64,000 bases of DNA. It comes from Neobacillus drentensis NBRC 102427. Lineage in GTDB: Bacteria > Bacillota > Bacilli > Bacillales > Cytobacillaceae. How positions within the stretch are numbered: the first letter of the stretch is position 1; each line of letters starts with the position of its first letter. Positions 45,218 through 53,689 of the stretch are shown piece by piece. The stretch lies in assembly GCF_001591445.1 (NCBI RefSeq), contig NZ_BCUX01000022.1, forward strand, positions 38,775 through 102,774. The letters run 5' to 3'. Made by a program: the position numbers and the translations under genes. The notes beneath the pieces were generated by a model that was not told where the DNA came from, did no database searches, and saw only the letters and a program-made list of their open reading frames with translations.

Positions 45218-47176
45218 TTGGAGAAAATAAACCGGAATGGTCCTTGTCCATGCGGAAGTGGGAAAAAGTATAAAAAGTGCTGTGGGGCAAATGAGGCTGT
45301 ATCCATCACCAATTTGATTGATAGTGAAATCGACGGCCTGCAAAAGCATATCCTTCATTTTGCTTTCTATCACTTTGGGCAAGAAATACAAGAAGATTTC
45401 GAAGACCTGGATGAAATCATTCAAATCGATTCGGATCAAGAACGGGAATTTTATGAATTTATTCATGCAATCTGGTTTATTCTTTTTGAAGGATTAGATG
45501 ATGGAGAAACGATTATCGAGAAATTTATTGCTGCGGAAGCAGGGAAAATTAAACGACCTAAACTAAGAAAGATTTTACAAACATGGACGGAAGCAAGAAC
45601 GATTGCGGGGAAAGTACTTGCCGTTGAAAACAATAAAATCACAGTCGCAGACGGGTTTACCTCTGAAGAATTGGAAGCAATTATTGCAAATGTCCCTATT
45701 ACAGTAGAAGAGGGTTCTTTCTTCGTTGGAATCCTGGTTCCATATGAGCAAAATTATGTCTTCTTTCCCTCCCCTTTTGATTTACCTGACCTTAAACCCG
45801 AGGATGCCTTTACCTATATTGAGGCTAGCAGTTTAGAGTCAGATTACGATTCAGCACAGGAATATTTGACTGACTTCTTCTTGGAGGTCTTAAGTGAACT
45901 TCCGATGGTCGGCAATCTATTGGACATTGATGAGATGGATTGGCCAGCCCCCATCTATAAAGAAGTTGCCGATACCTTTAAGCAAACAATGGAATCACAC
46001 AATGTACCAGCTCCCATTGTCGACACAGGTGTAATTCTTTGGCTGAGTTTTTGCCAGAAAAAGCAAAAGCGAATCCAAAATCCAAAACTTTATGTGGCCG
46101 CCCTCCATTATTTAGTGTCAACGATTGCACCGCTAGAAAAGACGTATACGCAAAAAGAGCTCGCCAAGCAGTATGGAGTTTCAACAGGTTCCGTTTCTTC
46201 AATATTTACGGAGTTGGAAACGGTCTTACATCAGGAAATTGCTGAGTTGATTGGAATGGTTTATGGGTTTGATGAGGAACAGGTCTCGCCGCCTTCTGAG
46301 ATGGCACCTGTTATTGAGTTTCCTAGAAGAGGAGCTCCAGCAGCTGTAGAAACCCGGAATCCTGAGGTCTTGCAGGATTCAAACGTACAAACACTTACAG
46401 CTGTCGAAACACCAACTAAAAAAGTAAAGAGCTCTGATCGAAAAGTATCAAGACGGGATGAAGAACGCGCAAGAAATTTAATCTACGACGCCTATCAATC
46501 GGACGGTCAGCAGCGTTACAAGCTCGCAGAAGAAGCCGTCAAGCTGAACCCTAATTGCTCGGATGCTTACGTTATCCTTGCTGAAAAGACAAAAAGCCTT
46601 GAGGAAGCCATCCTGCTCTATGAAAAAGGTATCCAGGCGGGGATTAGAGAACTTGGCAAAGCCTTTTTCGAGGAAAACAAAGGCTATTTCTGGGGATTAA
46701 TAGAAACTAGACCGTTCATGCGGGCGAAACTTCATTACGCCGAGGCCTTATCTCTGATTGGAGAAAAAACGGAAGCCATCCATCAATATGAAGAATTGCT
46801 GGAGCTAAATCCAATGGATAACCAAGGCGTGCGTTACTCGTTGTTTGTGGCCTACATCGATGCAGGCGACTATAAGAAAGCGGAAGACTTGCTCAAACAA
46901 TATGAAGAGGAGTCAGCCCAAGCTTCATACAACCAGTTGCTGCTCGAGATTCTTAAAAAAGGCTTCACAGCGAAGGCCTTGAAACTGCTAAAAGAAGCAA
47001 AAAAATTAAACAAGCATGTGATAACCTACTTAACAGGCAAAAAACGCCTGCCCGCCTATCCACCAGACTATTTCGGCTTTGGCGACGAAAACGAAGCGAT
47101 TGTCTATGCGGACATGCATTTGCATTTGTGGACGAGAATTGGTGGGCTAAATGAGTGGATGAAGGGTATAAAGTAA
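45218..47176 (+). CDS. SEC-C zinc motif and TPR protein
   Basis: A 652-residue cytoplasmic protein. Residues 5-25 are a SEC-C zinc motif ([18 protein letters not shown]), closely like the SecA tail. The middle (about 250-350) has a helix-turn-helix-like segment (KELAKQYGVSTGSVSSIFTEL). The region at about 375-420 is a linker. TPR-like repeats follow (about 425-590: LAEEAVKLNPNCSDAYVILAE, AIHQYEELLELNPMDNQGV). I chose the TTG at 45218, nine bases after AAAAGGGG; the ATG at 45209 abuts that site. It may bind ribosomes or SecB/Sec partners, but the function is unknown. Confidence 0.8.
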   Translation: MEKINRNGPCPCGSGKKYKKCCGANEAVSITNLIDSEIDGLQKHILHFAFYHFGQEIQEDFEDLDEIIQIDSDQEREFYEFIHAIWFILFEGLDDGETIIEKFIAAEAGKIKRPKLRKILQTWTEARTIAGKVLAVENNKITVADGFTSEELEAIIANVPITVEEGSFFVGILVPYEQNYVFFPSPFDLPDLKPEDAFTYIEASSLESDYDSAQEYLTDFFLEVLSELPMVGNLLDIDEMDWPAPIYKEVADTFKQTMESHNVPAPIVDTGVILWLSFCQKKQKRIQNPKLYVAALHYLVSTIAPLEKTYTQKELAKQYGVSTGSVSSIFTELETVLHQEIAELIGMVYGFDEEQVSPPSEMAPVIEFPRRGAPAAVETRNPEVLQDSNVQTLTAVETPTKKVKSSDRKVSRRDEERARNLIYDAYQSDGQQRYKLAEEAVKLNPNCSDAYVILAEKTKSLEEAILLYEKGIQAGIRELGKAFFEENKGYFWGLIETRPFMRAKLHYAEALSLIGEKTEAIHQYEELLELNPMDNQGVRYSLFVAYIDAGDYKKAEDLLKQYEEESAQASYNQLLLEILKKGFTAKALKLLKEAKKLNKHVITYLTGKKRLPAYPPDYFGFGDENEAIVYADMHLHLWTRIGGLNEWMKGIK

Positions 47177-47179
47177 CAT

Positions 47180-47219
47180 AAAGAAACGAGCGGAGTTCAT
47201 TAACCCCGCTCGTTTCTTT
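47180..47219. terminator. Bidirectional terminator
   Basis: AAAGAAACGAGCGG and CCGCTCGTTTCTTT form a 14-bp stem between convergent genes. Confidence 0.93.
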
Positions 47220-49149
47220 ATTTCGTTATTTTACCAGGTGAATGGGCTGCTTCAATAAACGACTTCGATTGACCACCATGACAGGAGGAACAACTTTCGT
47301 CTTTATCTTCAAGAAGTCGATGTCCAATAATAGGTTGATCAGTGTCGTCCTTTTCTTTAAACTGCGCTGTTTTACCATACATTTTTGTAGATTGATTATG
47401 ACACTTCAAGCAGAAATTTCGTTCATTCGCCACATTCCAGTCTTTACCTGTTGAGATGAATTTTTTTGAGTCATCCTTGATATTAATATTACCAAGTTCT
47501 GTTCTTAGCATATTAAGATTCTCGGAACCATGTGTTTCATGACATTCAGCGCATGGCAATTGACCATTTAATTCACTGCCGCTATCTTCAGTCGCTTTAA
47601 TATTGTGGCCCGATTGGTTAATAAGTGTTGGATCTTTATAATATTTTTCAATATCTGAAACTATTTTATGACTTGTCGTATCTTCTTTGCCATTATGACA
47701 ACTCAAACATAAAGAAAAGTCATCTGCATTACCATTTGCTGAACTAGCTTTATTGTACGCTTTAAAGTGACTGCCATTACTGTCTGGAGCTGAAACACTG
47801 TGCATACTGTTTGGATTTTCTTTCGTTCCAGGAGTATGCGGATTATGACAGCTCGAACAAGAAACGTTAGCATTTTTACTATGTTCATTGTTATCATTAT
47901 CGATAATCTTTGGAGAACCATTCGTACCATCATGACAGGCCATACACAAATTGTTTCCTTCTGACCCATATTTTCCACCTTCAAGTGTTGGAGAATTACC
48001 TTCATGGGTGCTATGGCAGAAAGCACAAGCATTCGTTACATTGGAGAATGGACCGTGGATATAATCATTATCCCTGTCAACATTTCCTTTGTCCGCTGAA
48101 AATTGATAACTTCCATAATTTTCACTAACTGTCGTAAATTTAAGGAATCTAGGTATAATTTCTATACCTCGTTCATTCGAGAATTTTGGATTTAAATAAA
48201 CATAATAGGTCTTACCAGTTTCAAGTTGTTTATCAGGTGTAAAGATAAATGTGTATGCCTTGACACCATTCGATAATTCTGTAGTTTTTATTAACTTTTC
48301 CGTTCCTGTTATATCTCCAAAAAACGTTATCAAGGGTTGAGATTCAGATAATGGTTCCTTACTGCGAATATCAATTAAAATTTTATAGTCCAATAAAACA
48401 CGAGTCATATCTTCAGCAGGAAGAAAACTGCTAGGTGCTGCTTTTCCTGGCTCGTATTGATCTTCAGTACCTTTAGGAATAAGATACATTTTGGCCATAT
48501 ATGGTCGTTTTCCTATCTCATCAGATGGCTGAGTATTATCAGTGGCCCCCGTTGTTGTGCCGTTCTCTTCTGTAGTAGGCTGTGATGGATTCGTTGTTGT
48601 ATCAGTAATTGTTGACGCTGGAGTATCATCCGTTGTTGTTCCATTACCTGCCGATGCTGGAGAATCATCCGTTGTTGTTCCATTATCTATTGTTGCTGGA
48701 TTATCATCCGCTTGCACCGTACTAGCCTCTATACTAAAGGACCGCTCTACCTTAGAACTTACCCCCTCCTCATCAGTAACTACAAAAGTTAGGGTATGAA
48801 CTCCTTCATTAAAATCTTTTGAAAAAGAGAAATCCGCATATTGATTCTGTGGTTTAATTGTAAGTATTCCTTCGCCAGTAATATCAACAGGCTGTTGAGC
48901 ATCCACCTGTTCAAAAACCTTGACTGAGAGTTTATCAGCAGTAGTTAGATCATCCGAAATGTTTCCTTTAATTTCAACCGTTGGAGTATTAAACTCTGCA
49001 CCAGCATTCGGGGTAAGTATCTGAATTTCAGGAACAGCCGATGCTGATACAACTATGTTATCAGGAGAACTAAAAAGGAGGGAACTAAGAACAACGCTCC
49101 AAATAACAAAGTATGAGATTAGCTTTCGTTTGTAGTTCTTCCTTTTCAT
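47218..49149 (-). CDS. Secreted heptahaem cytochrome with Ig-like domains
   Basis: A 643-residue protein: signal peptide (to about residue 38), an Ig-like domain (about 40-145, IQILTPNAGAEFNTPTVEIKG), a Thr/Ser/Asp-rich linker with 15-residue repeats (about 148-215), a second Ig-like domain (about 217-345, SbsA type) and a haem domain (about 360-643) with seven CXXCH motifs (CAFCH, CMACH, CSSCH, CLSCH, CAECH, CLKCH, CSSCH). The first two haem sites, with HSTHEG and HDGT, match the N-terminal module of the neighbouring hexahaems. The start ATG at 49149 follows AAAGG. It is probably the outermost electron carrier, held in or on the wall. Confidence 0.88.
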   Translation of the reverse strand: MKRKNYKRKLISYFVIWSVVLSSLLFSSPDNIVVSASAVPEIQILTPNAGAEFNTPTVEIKGNISDDLTTADKLSVKVFEQVDAQQPVDITGEGILTIKPQNQYADFSFSKDFNEGVHTLTFVVTDEEGVSSKVERSFSIEASTVQADDNPATIDNGTTTDDSPASAGNGTTTDDTPASTITDTTTNPSQPTTEENGTTTGATDNTQPSDEIGKRPYMAKMYLIPKGTEDQYEPGKAAPSSFLPAEDMTRVLLDYKILIDIRSKEPLSESQPLITFFGDITGTEKLIKTTELSNGVKAYTFIFTPDKQLETGKTYYVYLNPKFSNERGIEIIPRFLKFTTVSENYGSYQFSADKGNVDRDNDYIHGPFSNVTNACAFCHSTHEGNSPTLEGGKYGSEGNNLCMACHDGTNGSPKIIDNDNNEHSKNANVSCSSCHNPHTPGTKENPNSMHSVSAPDSNGSHFKAYNKASSANGNADDFSLCLSCHNGKEDTTSHKIVSDIEKYYKDPTLINQSGHNIKATEDSGSELNGQLPCAECHETHGSENLNMLRTELGNINIKDDSKKFISTGKDWNVANERNFCLKCHNQSTKMYGKTAQFKEKDDTDQPIIGHRLLEDKDESCSSCHGGQSKSFIEAAHSPGKITK

Positions 49150-49275
49150 GCTATTCATCCTTTACTTTTTGCAAATTAGGTATAGATCTCATAATTTATT
49201 ATATCAACTGAATTAACATTATTTTTCATAGTTAAGTAAACTTTTTTGACAATTTAGTAACACCATAGTTTCATA

Positions 49276-49312
49276 AAACAAGGCAGTAATAACTACTATT
49301 ACCGCCTTGTTT
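49276..49312 (-). terminator. Terminator after the second hexahaem gene
   Basis: AAACAAGGC-GGTAATA and TATTACTGCCTTGTTT form a 16-bp stem with one mismatch. Confidence 0.85.
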
Positions 49313-49378
49313 ATTTAGATATTAGGGTAAACTCTATTTAATTGGTCACTAATAGTGAAACTATTCGGTTTACCTATT

Positions 49379-50428
49379 TTATCTAGTTGGTTTTCCAGAG
49401 TAGTTTCCACCTTCTACAATAGGTGTGTCCAGCTTATGCGTAGATTGGTGACATGCCCAACATACAGCCATGTTAGTGTATTTCTTGAGAGCTGAACCAC
49501 CAGCACTAATATCCTTCATATAATCTGTTGCAATTGCTTGTGTCCAGCCTTTGCCGCCTTGGGCAACTGGCTTCATGTAATCAGCAATTGTTTTACCAGC
49601 AGTATCTTTTAGAAGTGTAATATCTGTTCCGTGAGCATAGTGACAGCTTGCACAGTTACGGCCAGACTTATAGCTGTTAGTTGTATGTGAGTAATGCCCA
49701 TCAACACGTTGTGAGCCGCTTGATTTTAAGTAATCTTCGTGACATGTTGAACAGAAATTAGAATAGACACGTTGTGGAACATCTGGTAGGTCTGAGTTTA
49801 CAAATACAGGACCTTTAGATTGATAAATTTTTAATCCAGTAGGACCAGTACTTGCATTAAAGTCTTTATAAGCAGGGTCTTCAACTAATTCGAGATCAAT
49901 CGCTGCCGTAGAATATGTCTTACCGTTAACAGTTGTATTTAATAGACGATCGTTTACAGATCCGTGTGGATTATGACAGCTTGAACACTGTAATTCTCCT
50001 TCGGTTGGTGTTAGGGCACCTGGTGCTGAACTAATTTTTACTGTACCTACATTGTGCATAGAAGAACTGTTGTGTGTGCTATTGAAAACACCAGCTCCAG
50101 AATTTTTCTCTACATTATAAAAGCCCAATGTACCATCATGACAAGTTAAACATAAATCAGATTCAGTTTTTTCAAATTTCAATAATGTTGCACTGTCCCC
50201 ATTGTGGGTACTGTGGCAGTTAGCACAAGAGTTTGTGTTGTTCTGGAAATTACCGTGCGTTCTGTGTGTTGCTACGTTACCATTGTTATCGATTGTGCCG
50301 ACATTAATGCCTGGTGCTGGGTTGTTTGGCGTAGGAACAAATGGTTCCTCAGCAGAGGCAAGGGCAGCAAACATGCTTAACATGATAAGTGCAAATAAGG
50401 CAGAAAAGCCTATTTTAATCTTACTCAT
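49379..50428 (-). CDS. Secreted hexahaem cytochrome c, copy 2
   Basis: A 349-residue protein with a cleavable signal peptide (MLSMFAALASA, cut near residue 26) and six CXXCH motifs (CANCH, CLTCH, CSSCH, CSTCH, CASCH, CWACH), several in the doubled-CXXCH pattern. Ten other His residues, most shared with copy 1, are enough for bis-His ligation. No membrane or wall anchor is seen. It is a tandem paralogue of the gene at 50591, including leader and terminator. It could carry electrons through the wall or assemble into a filament. Ribosome binding site GGGAGG. Confidence 0.9.
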   Translation of the reverse strand: MSKIKIGFSALFALIMLSMFAALASAEEPFVPTPNNPAPGINVGTIDNNGNVATHRTHGNFQNNTNSCANCHSTHNGDSATLLKFEKTESDLCLTCHDGTLGFYNVEKNSGAGVFNSTHNSSSMHNVGTVKISSAPGALTPTEGELQCSSCHNPHGSVNDRLLNTTVNGKTYSTAAIDLELVEDPAYKDFNASTGPTGLKIYQSKGPVFVNSDLPDVPQRVYSNFCSTCHEDYLKSSGSQRVDGHYSHTTNSYKSGRNCASCHYAHGTDITLLKDTAGKTIADYMKPVAQGGKGWTQAIATDYMKDISAGGSALKKYTNMAVCWACHQSTHKLDTPIVEGGNYSGKPTR

Positions 50429-50505
50429 TTTTAAAAACCTCCCAAATTTCTCTCTTTCTCTCTAAGAGTTTTCTCTCTTTTTCTCTTTGAAATAATATTG
50501 ATAGA

Positions 50506-50541
50506 AAACAAGGTAGTAAAATATATTACTACCTTGTTTCC
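50506..50541 (-). terminator. Terminator after the first hexahaem gene
   Basis: AAACAAGGTAGTAA and TTACTACCTTGTTT form a perfect 14-bp stem, related in sequence to the terminator at 49276. Confidence 0.88.
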
Positions 50542-50590
50542 ATTTCTACTTTTAAAGACCTAACAAATAGTAGGGCTATTTGTTGGCTTT

Positions 50591-51700
50591 TTATCTAATG
50601 TTAGCTTTTTCATTGAATGTAGGGATATTTTTGTTATATCTTGAACTCCATACATAGTTCCACAATTCACCAGTACCAGCGTTTGGATCTCCAACCTGGT
50701 CAGGCATCGGAGTATCAAGTGGATGGCTTGATGTGTGACAAGTCCAACATACAGACATGTTAGTGTATTTCTTATTGTGAGAACCGCCAGCACTTACGTC
50801 TTTCATGTATGCATTAGCTGTAGCTTCAGTCCAGCCTTTGCCGCCTTCTGCAACTGGCTTAATATAATCTGCAACTGTTTTACCAGCAGCATCTTTTAGA
50901 AGCGTAATGTCAGTTCCGTGAGCATAGTGACAGCTTGCACAGTTTCTACCTTGTGAATTGCTGTTTGTTGTATGTGAGTAGTGACCAAGAGCAGTTTTCT
51001 TTCCGCTGCTTGTATCATAAGTATCATGACATGTAGAACAGAAATTAGCATAGTTTGTTTTGTCAGCATTATCTTTAGGGCCAACTGATTTGTAAATCTT
51101 TAATCCAGAGTTTGTAGAGCTGTTATTGATAGCTGCAAAATCAGGATCCTCAGTTAATGCAAGTTTGATCGGTGTTGTAGAATAAGATACTCCAGCAACA
51201 GTATTGTTTAGTAAACGATCGTTAGTCGATCCGTGTGGATTGTGACAGCTAGAGCATTGTAATTCCTCTGTACTTTTATTGTCCAAAGCACCAGGAGCTG
51301 CACCGATTTCTACTGTACCCACATTGTGCATAGAAGCACTTTCATGTGTTGTATTGAATGTACCTGCACCTGCACCTTGGCCTTTTACGTTATAGAAGCC
51401 TAAAGTACCATCATGACATGATAAGCAAAGATCAGATTCAGTTTTTTCAAACTTTAATAATGTTGCACTGTCTCCATTATGGGTGCTGTGACAGTTTGCA
51501 CAAGAATTTGTGTTATTTTGGAAGTTACCATGTGTTCTGTGTTGGTTCACTTGGCCATTGTTATCAATGGTTCCAACATTGATTCCTGGTGCTGGATTGC
51601 CTGGTGTTGGAGTAAAATCTGCAGCCGAAGCAAGGGCAGCAAACATGCTTAACATAATAAGCGTTAACAATGCTGTAAAGCTAATTTTAATCTTGCTCAT
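50591..51700 (-). CDS. Secreted hexahaem cytochrome c, copy 1
   Basis: A 369-residue paralogue of the next gene. The first 130 residues are almost the same (MSKIKI, FxALxxLIMLSMFAALASA, HRTHGNFQNNTNSCANCHST). Six CXXCH motifs: CANCH, CLSCH, CSSCH, CSTCH, CASCH, CWTCH. The block GRNCASCHYAHGTDITLLKD is identical in both. The C-terminal 25 residues differ (PDQVGDPNAGTGELWNYVWS). It has no anchor. The upstream AGAGAGAAA-rich leader with GGGAGGTTTTTA is duplicated too. Confidence 0.9.
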   Translation of the reverse strand: MSKIKISFTALLTLIMLSMFAALASAADFTPTPGNPAPGINVGTIDNNGQVNQHRTHGNFQNNTNSCANCHSTHNGDSATLLKFEKTESDLCLSCHDGTLGFYNVKGQGAGAGTFNTTHESASMHNVGTVEIGAAPGALDNKSTEELQCSSCHNPHGSTNDRLLNNTVAGVSYSTTPIKLALTEDPDFAAINNSSTNSGLKIYKSVGPKDNADKTNYANFCSTCHDTYDTSSGKKTALGHYSHTTNSNSQGRNCASCHYAHGTDITLLKDAAGKTVADYIKPVAEGGKGWTEATANAYMKDVSAGGSHNKKYTNMSVCWTCHTSSHPLDTPMPDQVGDPNAGTGELWNYVWSSRYNKNIPTFNEKANIR

Positions 51701-51857
51701 TTCTAAAAACCTCCCAAATTTCTTCTCTCTTTTTTCTCTCTAGTATTCTTTTGACTTCTAAAGCGATAGCTCCATCTTTTCTTCGCATCACCACCCTTAA
51801 AGAAGATTCAAGAACTGCACGTTATCTACTAATCTCACCCTTATAAGAAGAAACAAA

Positions 51858-52823
51858 TTAGTAGAACACGGATACTCTTTGATTGATTGTATCTGTTACA
51901 AATATGGCATCTCGGTCATCAATATATAGTCCATTCGGGAGATAAAGCTTACCATTATCAGTTCCCATTCCACCTAATACCCTGACTTCATTTCCATCTT
52001 TGTCATAAGCATAAATGTTATGAGAAAGGTTGCTTACAACATAAACGGTACCATTAGAATCAATAGCAACTCCTCGTGGATTTACAAACAGTGGTGCGCC
52101 TTTTCCATCTTTTGAACCGTTAATTACTTTCAGGAACTTACCAGCTTCATCAAAAACTTGGACCCGGTTATTTCCAGAGTCAGTGACATAAATTTGTTTA
52201 TCTCGGTCGACTGCAACCGCATTAGGAGCAATAAACTTACCTTCATCCTGACCGGCACCGCCGATTTCCATTAGCTTTTTGCCTTCTAAATTAAAGACTA
52301 ATAACTTGTTAGATTTAATATCTGTAACATATAGCTTCTCATCGTAAATGCGCAGACCGCCTGGTGATTGAATCGCTTTATTCTTGTCAGGGAAATATTT
52401 GATAAATTCCCCTTTTGAACTAAAGATTGAAATGTTGCCATTATACAGATCAGCTACATAGATATTTTCGGCTTGATCACCTGCGATTCCGTACGGAAAT
52501 TGGAATTCGCCTTTTTTCGTTCCTTCTTTCCCGAACTTCAATACAGTATTTCCAGATTGATCAAAAACCTGTATTTGGTTATTCTTGGTGTCTGTAACAT
52601 AAATATTTTCACCAATCTTTGTTACATCCATTGGCTTATCTAGCGGCGCTTCGAAACTGCCATAGATCGACAGTCTAAATTCAGGTTCGCCTCCTGCTGG
52701 GTTAGCTGCAGCCACAATTGGCTTTAGCGTTGGGGCTAGGTCAAAAAAGGTGATGCCTGAGAATAGGGCTACGGAAAGTACAACCATTGTACTCATCCAT
52801 ATATATACAGTTGTCTTTTTCAA
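51858..52823 (-). CDS. NHL-repeat six-bladed beta-propeller protein, secreted or membrane-anchored
   Basis: A 321-residue protein with an N-terminal helix (about 8-30) as signal or anchor and six NHL repeats, seen as YVTDTKNNQIQVFD, YVADLYNGNISIF, YVTDIKSNKLLVF, YVTDSGNNRVQVFD, YVVSNLSHNIYAYD and FVTDTINQRVSVF. NHL propellers bind proteins or polymers. The start is TTG after AGGAGATG. It follows the TPR gene by 19 bases. NHL proteins accompany multihaem cytochromes in Geobacter-like clusters (from memory), so a scaffold or assembly role outside the membrane is likely. Confidence 0.85.
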   Translation of the reverse strand: MKKTTVYIWMSTMVVLSVALFSGITFFDLAPTLKPIVAAANPAGGEPEFRLSIYGSFEAPLDKPMDVTKIGENIYVTDTKNNQIQVFDQSGNTVLKFGKEGTKKGEFQFPYGIAGDQAENIYVADLYNGNISIFSSKGEFIKYFPDKNKAIQSPGGLRIYDEKLYVTDIKSNKLLVFNLEGKKLMEIGGAGQDEGKFIAPNAVAVDRDKQIYVTDSGNNRVQVFDEAGKFLKVINGSKDGKGAPLFVNPRGVAIDSNGTVYVVSNLSHNIYAYDKDGNEVRVLGGMGTDNGKLYLPNGLYIDDRDAIFVTDTINQRVSVFY

Positions 52824-52842
52824 TTCTAGTCATCTCCTGTTA

Positions 52843-53547
52843 TTAATTTTCCTTATCATTTGAAGCTAATCTAGTTAATGCTTCTGATGCTGGTTTATAT
52901 AGAGGATCGTAACTTAATGCTTTTTTGTATAGTTCCTCAGCATCTTTAGTCTTTCCTTGGTCTTCAGCCACTCTTCCAATTTCAAAAATAATATCATTAT
53001 TAACAGGCATCAATTTATCCGCTTCTTTAAGAGAGACCAAAGCTTCTTTATACATCTTAAGTTCTCGGTAAACCATTCCTTGTAGTAAATGGCCCTTATA
53101 ATCTCTAGGGGCTAAGTCAACTGCTTTTTTAGACTGCTTAAGAGCATCGTCATAGCGCTTCTCTTGGTTATAGACAAGTCCTAAATTAAAATAGGCACTG
53201 ACATTCTTTTTATCTAAATCAATAGCCACTAACAATTGTTTGACTGCATCTTCACTATCGCCTTTAAGGTAATAGGAGTAACCCAGGTTAACACGGTGCT
53301 CAGGTTTGTTAGGCTCTTTACTGACCAGCCCTTCATAATAGGCTACTTGTTGATCTATTCTACCTTGGCCTTCATTTGTCCAAATGTATTTGTCACTAAT
53401 AAAATAACCGCCAATCAAGCTGACTAGTAACGTACCAATTATTAGTGACAATCCTTGTAGTTTAGTAAAACGATCATTCCTTTTCTTTGTTCGGGTTTCG
53501 TTGGTTTGAGCTGGCTTTTCTATAATCGGGAGATCTTGGGCCTCCAT
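52843..53547 (-). CDS. Membrane-anchored TPR protein of the cytochrome cluster
   Basis: A 234-residue protein with one membrane helix (about 31-50) and four to five TPR units outside (about 80-230: AYFNLGLVYNQEKRYDDALKQS, LLQGMVYRELKMYKEALVS, IGRVAEDQGKTKDAEELYKKAL). The start is the ATG at 53547 after GAGGAGG. Topology resembles CcmI/NrfG-type factors that hold apocytochromes during haem attachment. It may act in maturation or assembly of the haem proteins around it. Confidence 0.85.
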   Translation of the reverse strand: MEAQDLPIIEKPAQTNETRTKKRNDRFTKLQGLSLIIGTLLVSLIGGYFISDKYIWTNEGQGRIDQQVAYYEGLVSKEPNKPEHRVNLGYSYYLKGDSEDAVKQLLVAIDLDKKNVSAYFNLGLVYNQEKRYDDALKQSKKAVDLAPRDYKGHLLQGMVYRELKMYKEALVSLKEADKLMPVNNDIIFEIGRVAEDQGKTKDAEELYKKALSYDPLYKPASEALTRLASNDKEN

Positions 53548-53689
53548 AAGTATCCTCCTCATTATTCATCAGTTATTTTCTGTAGGTATAGAGAATCTAT
53601 TTTGAAACTGAAACCCACAAAAGCTCTAACTCAGAATTTTCTATAGCTTTAATACTTTTTACTAATCCAATGTTCTTGGACTAGTAAGA

